Shown piece by piece: positions 63,863 to 64,000 of a stretch of DNA of 64,000 bases. The notes beneath the pieces are model-generated. The model worked only from the letters and a program-made list of their open reading frames with translations, was not told the DNA's origin and ran no database searches. Both the position numbers and the translations under genes were made by a program. Source of the stretch: Pseudonocardiaceae bacterium (GTDB lineage: Bacteria > Actinomycetota > Actinomycetes > Mycobacteriales > Pseudonocardiaceae). The stretch is from contig WHTH01000009.1 in NCBI GenBank assembly GCA_009377865.1, forward strand, positions 27,757 through 91,756. The letters are read 5' to 3'. How positions within the stretch are numbered: the stretch's first letter is position 1; each line of letters opens with the position of its first letter.

Positions 63863-64000
63863 CTAGTGGTCCGTCGCGGTTTTGATCTGGTGGAGTCGTT
63901 GTCGTCCTCTGCGCACCTTGTCGATGATCTCGTCGGCGGCTTTGTGCCAGATGAAGGGCTTGGGGTTGTCGTTCCAGTGCTGGGCCCAGAGCTCGATGGC
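63863..64000 (-). mobile_element. IS630-family transposase, 3' end (continues outside the window)
   Basis: 45 codons read AIELWAQHWNDNPKPFIWHK followed by AADEIIDKVRRGRQRLHQI, which is the typical C-terminus of IS630-type DDE transposases (WN.NPKPF.W.K.AD.I). The rest lies beyond the window. The terminal inverted repeat should lie around 63820-63862 but was not defined. Confidence 0.75.

Overview
The window is high-GC actinobacterial chromosome, most likely from a member of the Pseudonocardiaceae or a close relative (Pseudonocardia, Saccharopolyspora or Amycolatopsis type). The reasons are a complete arabinogalactan precursor set (Emb, DprE1, DprE2, UbiA, PAP2, GlfT2, Glf), mycothiol synthase, an actinobacterial GlnR, many GTG starts, leaderless TANNNT promoters, and palindromic repeat families that I recall from that family. 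No tRNA, rRNA or CRISPR array was seen.

Region by region. (1) 1-720: two small plasmid/ICE-like genes. (2) 1.07-12.6 kb: cell-wall arabinogalactan block. emb-dprE1-dprE2 lie on the plus strand; glf, glfT2, PAP2 phosphatase and ubiA lie on the minus strand. A vapBC toxin-antitoxin cassette, flanked by a duplicated glf tail, sits between glf and glfT2. (3) 12.8-17.5 kb: a lipid-backbone locus in which a TetR regulator diverges from an alkyl-DHAP-synthase-like flavoenzyme and a lipid kinase, and overlaps glpD. (4) 17.6-42 kb: an accessory stretch of small stress, resistance and regulatory genes (WYL, MarR-GNAT, PadR, DinB, VOC, DUF899, 13E12/HNH, SprT-like) in which at least ten genes are frameshifted, nonsense-mutated or fused to unrelated fragments by deletion. 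It also holds a degraded group II intron, a HicAB pair with a frameshifted hicA, and a second intact VapBC. (5) 41.9-48.6 kb: a phosphate block (phoX, phoU, pstBACS) with three visible PHO boxes. (6) 48.7-63.3 kb: a conserved core run matching the gene content of M. tuberculosis Rv0808-Rv0821: mshD, glnR, an alpha/beta hydrolase, lmeA, thiX, a cysteine-rich leader peptide, DUF4395-cysA-sseC, a nitrobindin-like gene, pabC, a fur family gene, ygfZ, a PLP dehydratase, an rsiG-like gene, DUF3073, purM and purF. (7) 63.4-64 kb: accessory remnants and the end of an IS630-type transposase.

How the genes work together. Regions 2 and 3 serve the envelope: decaprenyl-phospho-arabinose synthesis, galactofuran polymerisation, arabinosylation, and glycerophospholipid or ether-lipid backbone metabolism. 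Region 5 handles phosphate scavenging and uptake and is probably under PhoP control. Region 6 joins sulfur transfer, mycothiol, nitrogen control and purine synthesis. The main anomalies are inverted repeats embedded in coding sequence (emb and glpD), the glf-tail duplication around vapBC, a Thr at the DprE1 position that is Cys387 in M. tuberculosis, the restriction of gene decay to 17.6-42 kb, and a repeated promoter-to-start spacing typical of leaderless mRNAs.
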